Program-made: the position numbers and the translations under genes
In this document: positions 57,506 through 64,000 of the stretch, in pieces
Layout of the letters: each line of letters opens with the position of its first letter
Numbering within the stretch: the stretch's first letter is position 1
From: Linum tenue
Taxonomy: Eukaryota > Streptophyta > Magnoliopsida > Malpighiales > Linaceae
Assembly: GCA_946122785.1 (NCBI GenBank)
Contig: CAMGYJ010000011.1
Coordinates: forward strand, 1,984,001-2,048,000
Length of the DNA stretch: 64,000 nucleotides
Direction of reading: 5' to 3'
Notes under the pieces: model-generated
Told to the model about the DNA's origin: nothing
The model's input: only the letters and a program-made list of their open reading frames with translations
Database searches by the model: none

Positions 57506-58263
57506 GAGGAGAAATCTTCTAACATTGTACGTCGGTTGGAATCGAAATTTTGTCGAGACGAGTTAGTTTCTTTATAGGTGAGAGATGACGAGCTTACGTT
57601 GCCATTCTTTGTACAAAAAGTTTTAAAGAAAGACAATGTAGCTACTCGTTGGTGATTTACTCTTACAAGTCACCCATTAACTATGCTCTTATGAAATGTG
57701 ACACGAGTGAGGTTGAAAGGCCAACTGGTTACATATCTTCCCCATAGATAATCCAGAGCGTAATGCAGAATGTTTATAGCACATTAGGTAATCACATGTA
57801 GCGACGATAGTTAATTGATCTGTTGACGTAAAAATCATTTTACGAGCCTAAATGAACAGCTCTGTTAAATTTCCTATGAATAGAGTGCACTTAATTAGCT
57901 TGTAGTGTAAGCTCTAAATCAGTATCCTGTGGTGCCATACGTTGATCTATCAACCAAATATTTAAAAGTAAATAGCGATAATCAACCAAATCTAATAGTT
58001 GCAAAAGCAGACTTGTAAACTTTCCATCACTACTCACTACATCCCTGCACCAATTTCTTGCTAGTGGATATGTATATACATGTGCATATATGTGGTATTT
58101 ACAAAGAAAGCCGCACGCCAAAGAGCAACAACCCCTCACTCCCTCACAAAGATCCAACTGATTACAAGTGGTTTAAACAAACAAATGACTGCCTCTATAC
58201 TCTCAACTCTTTACACGAACAAACTGCTGCGTACACTCTCTTAAGCGACTCCGATAATGTCTG
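57506..58263. other. Convergent 3' region between TFB1 (+) and the RING E3 gene (-)
   Basis: Contains both 3'UTRs. No further gene seen. Confidence 0.6.
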
Positions 58264-60142
58264 TCATTCACCTAGAGGTTGGGCGGCAGCCATATGCCTA
58301 ACACGTTGATGAAGCCTTCGTCGGCGGTAAAGTCCAATCAGTCGAAGGCCGAGAACGATTATGATGGCTGCGTGATCAAACAGCCTCACCACTCCTGCCC
58401 CACCTGCAAGACAAGTGAAAGATATCGGTCTTAACATGTCAAGAATCGTACAGCATCTTGCGTCGAAGTGAGAAGTGCGGAAGAAGATAGTTGGCTTCAT
58501 TAGAGAAGGCACTGACCTGTTGGAATGAAGTCGAAGGGAGAGAATGCATAGACAATGCTCATTATCATCTGAAAATTGTGGCAAAGGAAGAGAATTTCAG
58601 CAACTCATCATCCGAACTTTTACTTTAAGCTACCCTTCACTCTACTGCAGTCACATAGATGTGATCAGAATAAGCAGCAGCACCATTAAGAACACAAAGT
58701 CCTTGAAAGTAACCACTTTTCAGAAGGAGATGTGTTAACTGCTGCAAACAAATCAGATATATTCATATAGCCTCTGTGGTAATGAGTGAAAATGACATCT
58801 ACAAGCATTCGCATTATCATAACACATGAACAGAGAAGCTGAACAGAATAGCCCCATCATCGAGATCCATAATGCGTATTTCAGAAGAAAAATGTCTAAT
58901 GTTTAAGGAACTTACAGCTAAGAGGCGAGCTTCCTGAAGGAAGTACTCTGGTCTATCAGGATCCATCATCCGCATAACAATTCGCTTGAAGAATAACGGT
59001 GATTCCCGCACTTTCTGTTCATAACAATGCCAGTTAGTTCTCTCCCAGAACAAGAAATATACAACAAGGAACACTTCAATAAACTTCCAGTTAATCTGAG
59101 ATAAACAGAATCAACTGAAAACTTGATAGGGGCTCCAGTTCTACCTGAACGAGGCCACGTGCTCCTCCAACATACAGGCGATTGTACCTCTCAACATCCC
59201 GCAAAACCTCTTTAACTCCCTGCTCTGGTTGATTGAGTAACGATGCCTCTGGCGTCAACTTAGTGATGCTGGACGAGCACATTGGGCATTTGCATGGTCT
59301 TGCTGCTGCTGAGTAGTTCCAAAACTGGAGAATGCACCCTCCTTCAAAGAAAGACAGCCCCATGTAACATATAAAACCTTAATGCCCATGATAGTAACTG
59401 CATTAGGAACAATCAGCATATCACCATGGATCTGACATTCCCACAATCTCACTTAACTATGAAAACTCTGCAACTAAATACATCCCCATTCACCAAATAG
59501 AAGGCAATTAGTGAGTTAAAACAACAGAACTCAAAGCTCCCAGCAAGTTAAAGAAGAAGAGCTTTTTAACATTCAGCTCCATTTTCCCGTTCAGAGCAGC
59601 TTTTAACAAGCACTTCACGAAAGACCCAAGAAAGCGTAACGCTACTTTCTTTAGACCTTTCAGTCTTTAGTTTCGTCTCAAGTGATCGAGGAAGCCATGG
59701 AAAATGAAAGATAGAAGTTCCAATGGACACAAGAAGCACTTCAAAATTCAAGAGAACCCCGAAATTCCACGCATCACTCCCACGATCTGGTATCGGAAAT
59801 GAACCGCAGAAAGAGAAAGACAGCAGAATCAAAGAAAAGCAAAGAGTGAAACGGACCGCAATACCAATGGCCGCAGTTCGCTTTACAGGCGACGGAGAAG
59901 TCGCCGAAGCAGATCGGGCAGCAATCGTCGACGGGAGGGCCGGCGGCGGAAGCAGCAGTGCGACCACCACCACCACCATCGCTAGGGTTCCTCACGAAAT
60001 CGTCTGCTTTCGTCTCTCTTCCTCCACCTCCCGCCTCGACCGCAATCCTCGTACCGCCACCGCCTCCCTCGCCGCCCGGAACGGCAACATTGCCATGAAG
60101 AAGAGCAGTATCGGCCTGATCCTGGGCGGAGCCCGTCGCCAT
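58264..60142 (-). CDS. RNF170-like RING E3 ubiquitin ligase with DUF1232, 257 aa
   Basis: A membrane RING E3 of the RNF170 type (animal RNF170 acts in the ER). Exons on the minus strand: 60142-59857, 59341-59145, 59014-58916, 58568-58517, 58403-58264. The RING starts CPICFGDF and continues NCGHWYCG / GCILQFW across the first junction, then CKCPMC; the acceptor at 59341 is chosen because it keeps the C-x2-C spacing. Exons 3-5 form the DUF1232 region with the typical SIVYAFSPFDFIPTG, followed by a hydrophobic helix (AAIIIVLGLRLIGLY) and a basic tail. An in-frame ATG at 60172 would add ten residues (MSRICCCFTE); I prefer 60142. The N-terminus is Gly-rich. Confidence 0.85.
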
Positions 60143-60172
60143 TTCCGTGAAGCAGCAGCAAATCCGACTCAC

Positions 60173-61886
60173 GAATTTCTGCAGCTACTCCTTCCTCGCA
60201 TTTATTCCACCTCGCTCGCTCGCTCGCTCTGTCCGATTGTTTTCTTCTGAGCTCGGTTTGAGAATGGAATTTATGACCAAAAGTGTCGAGTTGGGTGGCG
60301 GTTCATTCAAGGAAGGTACAGGAAGCGGCGACGCGGTCAAGGTTGTGAAACCGGGTTTATACAATTTTAGGGGTAAATACAATTTAATATCCAAACCTTT
60401 CATTTTAAACAATATAATAGCTAAACCTTTTCAAAAGCAATCTAATATCCAAATCGTCAACTTTCCGCTCGTTTGACTGTTAGTTGACACTTCAAAATTC
60501 GAAGTATGACGCTTCATCAATATCCAGCGATATCTTCTCTGAAAAACCACCAACATATCGTGGTTCCAAACCCGAGAAGTCCATGACTCCACCATGATGG
60601 TATAGAATATCCAAATATTCAGTCATTGCAATGCCAAAACAAGAAAACAAAGTTGTATTGTGACAATTTCCCCTAAACAAAGCCTTTTTTGAAGTGTCAA
60701 CCAACGGTCAAACGGACGGAAAGTTGATGATTTGGATATTAGATTGTTTTCGAAAAGGTTTGGCTATTATATTGTTTAAAATGAAAGGTTTGGATATTAA
60801 ATTGTATTTACCCCAATTAGCGAGCGAGTTGGGCCGATTAGGTTGCGAGTTCGGTTTATATTCCGATTTATGTCGGTTTTAACAAAGCATACACGAAGAA
60901 GTGAAAATTATTAACATAAAACGTGTGCAATTTGTATAATCTATTTTAAGACAATCTACATACAAATTTCATTGATATTTAAATAAATTCTACATTGACA
61001 AGGGGTATGGTCCGGTTGGGATAAGTTTAGTTTTATATTCTGATTTATGTCGGTTTTAATAAAAAATGTACGAAAAGTTCGAAAACCATCAACACCAAAT
61101 TCGTGCATTTATATAATATATCTTAATACAATCTAATTATAAACTAACTTCGTCCATATTTAAATAAAATACTACTTTACAAACAAACTGACAAATTGTC
61201 ATATTTAAATACGATATTTTTAACGTTGTATCATCCACGTTTGTACCTGAATACAGTAGACAACATCAACATCTAAATATGCATACTTGAATCCGACAAA
61301 TTTCTTTTGTATTTGTTTGTTAAGCTCATCAAAATAACGTCATTTTGTTTAGAGACCGAGAATTGATAATTCCAATCGTATTGCTTTTTTCTCAATTGTA
61401 AGTTTTTTTTTAACGATTTTGACTAGCGGTGATCTTCCGGTCGATTTTGATCTAATACGGTTGAACCTGGATTTGACCAAGTACGCATACCAGTGGTTTT
61501 GGGCCACCGCAGAGCTCAGAGCCCACCGTATTCGCCACTCGCCGGTCAGCACGACGACAAGTCGCGGATTTCGGTGCAGATTTCCCTTTTCCCCCGCTAT
61601 TTGCTACTTTTATCCGATTTGCGTCTTTATCTGATGAAATCTATTTATCCAGAAATCAGCAGCTTTACGGGGTGCTTTATAATAATATAAAACTAAGGTT
61701 GGATTAAGACAAGTTAACCGAAGATTCCCCTAATTAATTGTTTTCCTCTTTGCTCTGTGGAGCTCAGTGTGGGACTTGAGTTACGGATTTGTAACGGCGG
61801 GGGGTTGATTATGGTAAATTACCAATGAATTAGGTGTAAGCTTCCATCTAAACCTATAGACAAGGTGGGGCTTTACGAGTATTACA
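60173..61886. other. Promoter side of the RING gene and gene-free spacer
   Basis: No credible gene. Contains the fold-back element (60370-60814), and two similar stretches (about 60840-61000 and 61005-61170: TTCGGTTTATATTCCGATTTATGTCGGTTTT and a diverged copy) that form an imperfect direct repeat. Confidence 0.55.
60370..60814. mobile_element. Fold-back/long-TIR MITE, 445 bp
   Basis: The first ~125 bp (starting GGGGTAAATACAATTTAATA) return as the inverted complement in the last ~125 bp (ending ATTGTATTTACCCC), with a few mismatches, around a ~195-bp centre. No ORF and no clear target-site duplication. Such long inverted repeats can give hairpin RNA if transcribed; they lie about 0.2 kb upstream of the RING gene. 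Confidence 0.85.
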
Positions 61887-62311
61887 TAGGGCTGGCTATT
61901 TGGACCGGGACCGGATGAAAAACGGAAACCGGACCGTATAACCCGGACCGAGACCGGACCGGGACCGGATAGTAAACAATCCAATCCAATCTTTGGGCTT
62001 AGATTTGAGGTAAAAAACCGGATAAAGACCGGATAAGAGAGCTCAACACCCAAAACTTAAGGGTAATTTGCATAAACGGTCACAAACCTTTGCACTTAGT
62101 ACAAAACTTAACCAACTCCTCACCCTTTTAGGCCTTATGCCACTCAAATTCCCACAATCTCAATATAAAATCAAGACCGAATTGGGACCGGACCGGGTCA
62201 AAACCGGACTGTATCCAATCCAATCTTCGGTCCTTATATTTTCAAAAAAACCGGACTGGACCGGATCAATTTGGGCCAATTTAACCGGACCGGACCGTAT
62301 AGTCACCCCTA
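61887..62311. mobile_element. Non-autonomous hAT element, 425 bp
   Basis: Termini TAGGGCTGGCTATTTGGACC and, reverse-complemented from the right, TAGGGGTGACTATACGGTCC. Flanked by an 8-bp duplication with one mismatch (GTATTACA 61879-61886, CTATTACA 62312-62319). Subterminal regions are packed with the motif ACCGGACCGG, a probable transposase-binding array. No ORF. Confidence 0.85.
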
Positions 62312-63249
62312 CTATTACATGCCACTAGCTTTGAGGCAAGCAAGTTGGGCGGAAATTTTTTTTTAAAGATAATTTAGTTTGTGGTTGTACGACAACGTTT
62401 TTAACACGCATGAAATTGTTGTGTATTATGATAATACAAAATTAAATATTGATATAGTTTAGTAACTCAACAAAATAAGAAACGTATCCAGATAACTATG
62501 ATAGTTCTTGAGTCATTCGTTTATGGTGGAATATAATTGAGTGATATTGATATAGTTTAGTAACTGTCGTATAGGAACATGACTTGTGAACATATGATTG
62601 TTGACCATGCTTTTGAGATTTTATTTTTCAACATATAATTGAGTGATATTGATATAGTTTAGTAACTGTCGTATAGGAACATGACTTGTGAACATATGAT
62701 TGTTGACCATGCTTTTGAGATTTTATTTTTCAACATATATCAAAATGAATATTATTGTGTAGATCATGTATTTATTGGCACGCAAATATCTTAATTCATA
62801 GTTGAAACAAAATAAATAAGGATAAATTAAAAATATTAGTGGAAAAGGTCCTGAAATTACAGTTTCTCCCCACTTTTGGTAAATTATAGTTTGGTACCCA
62901 AATTTATTTCTTTTTACAATTTAGTACCTAAACTTTTAAATTTATACAAAAGGTCCTGAAATTTTTATGGTAAAATTATGTTTTGGTACCTTTATATGTT
63001 TTGCCTTACACTATAGTACCTATTTTAATATTTTACAAATAGGGTCCAATCTTTTATTAGGAGGTATTTCAAATCAATAGTTGAAATGTATTAGAAGTTG
63101 ACAAGAAATACATTAGACATGTATTTGGACCAAGCTGATTAACAGGACCAAGCTGATTAACCTCTACTCTGCCCCATGCATGTTTGGTTCTGACATGGCT
63201 TCTTCACTATAGTAGCAGGTCCTGTGGATTCTACTGACAACGCACTCGG
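62312..63249. other. Gene-free AT-rich spacer
   Basis: Apart from the 103-bp tandem repeat, I see no gene or element here. A short direct repeat (ACCAAGCTGATTAACAGG, then ACCAAGCTGATTAACC) lies at about 63130-63160. Confidence 0.6.
62531..62735 (+). repeat. ~103-bp direct tandem repeat, two copies
   Basis: A unit containing ATAATTGAGTGATATTGATA, AACTGTCGTATAGGAACATG and GATTGTTGACCATGCTTTTG is repeated almost perfectly, suggesting a recent local duplication. Non-coding. Confidence 0.9.
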
Positions 63250-63957
63250 TAGGGGTGGGCAACGGGACGGGACGGGATACCCGTCCCGTTTTAAACGGGT
63301 ACCCAGTCCCATTTGGAGACCAAAGTCCATCCCATATCCCAAACCTATATGGGAAACGGGTACCCATTACTCGTACGGGACGGATAACGGGTACCCATAC
63401 TACCCATAAATACCCAAAGTTTAAACCACTAAAATTTTAACAAAAGTTTAAACTTAACTTGTATTTGCTTAACAATCACAAGACACAAAATACATCCCAA
63501 TCACAAATACTTGGTTTGCAAATTAATTACACATTCATGAACAATCACAACACATAGAAATAAATCATTCCAAGTACCAAATTATAAAAAAAAAGTTTCA
63601 TTCAACACATCCCAACTCTCTCTACTAATTCACCAAACATGTCAGTGAAAGAGTGAAAGGGTAAGGGCCCAAATGAAATTGAAATTGAAATTGAAAGGGT
63701 AATGGCCGAAATGACCAATGGGTTTTGAATTGGGTTGGGCTGAATTAAATTTATGCATTTGTATTGAATGGGTATAACGGGTACCCATATTACCCAAACG
63801 GGTATTCGCGGGTAACCCGCGGGTACTCATATTAGGAATGTTCAATCCCAAGTCCCATCCGTTTATAATATTGCGGGTAATATGGGAACCCATAACCCTT
63901 AAAAAACGGGACGGGTACGGGTATATCCAAATACCTGTTTCCCATTGCCCACCCCTA
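63250..63957. mobile_element. Non-autonomous hAT element, 708 bp
   Basis: Both ends carry TAGGGGTGGGCAA(C/T)GGGA in inverted orientation. The 8-bp duplication GCACTCGG is perfect (63242-63249 and 63958-63965). Subterminal arrays of ACGGGTACCC-like motifs lie at both sides. The middle is AT-rich with no transposase. The perfect duplication suggests a fairly recent insertion. Confidence 0.92.
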
Positions 63958-64000
63958 GCACTCGGGGAGAAGGCTGGAGCAGTTTTCGACCAATCCGAAA

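Overview
The window is nuclear DNA from a flowering plant, most likely a eudicot. It has AT-rich intergenic DNA, short introns with GT-AG borders, plant-type retrotransposons and MITEs, and unmistakable plant genes (GIGANTEA, ONE-HELIX PROTEIN 2, a SOL1-type carboxypeptidase). Nothing bacterial is present; operons and Shine-Dalgarno sites do not apply. I cannot name the species.

Layout. (1) 1-29068 is dominated by a direct tandem duplication. Positions 1-10920 (copy 1) are repeated at 15287-29068 (copy 2), in the same orientation, after transposon insertions are discounted. The repeated DNA is the upstream region, 5'UTR and 5'UTR intron of GIGANTEA (GI). Copy 1 stops about 140 bp before where the GI start codon would be, and is fused at 10920/10921 to the middle of a carboxypeptidase gene (SOL1-like, minus strand, first nine exons only, 10921-13393). 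This is the junction expected if a block running from inside SOL1 to just before the GI ATG was tandemly duplicated; the intact SOL1 should then lie left of the window. (2) The copies have gained different mobile elements since duplicating. Copy 1 has a 5.2-kb decayed LINE with the empty site preserved in copy 2. Copy 2 has a 6.4-kb LTR retrotransposon whose two 1731-bp LTRs look identical, a related 1.0-kb solo LTR and a 0.7-kb DNA transposon. A third related solo LTR with an internal 45-bp minisatellite sits at 14296-15209. (3) 29210-36685 is a complete GI gene (14 coding exons, 1150 aa). (4) 37-60 kb is ordinary gene-rich DNA: U5 snRNP 40-kDa WD40 protein, a small conserved plant protein, a small protein whose last exon adds a CaaX prenylation motif, OHP2, the TFIIH subunit TFB1/p62 (20 exons), and on the minus strand an RNF170-like RING E3 ligase. 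(5) 60.2-64 kb has no genes and holds a fold-back element and two non-autonomous hAT elements with target-site duplications.

Biological theme. The circadian/flowering regulator GI sits in an unstable neighbourhood: its upstream region is duplicated, and a distal cluster with a perfect evening element and a G-box has been pushed about 8 kb further from the functional GI gene by young LTR elements. Copy 1 leaves a second GI promoter pointing, antisense, into a truncated SOL1 gene. The most novel element is the non-autonomous LTR retrotransposon, which has no polymerase and carries one long unrecognised coiled-coil/low-complexity ORF. All exon borders were read by eye from splice consensus and protein family similarity.
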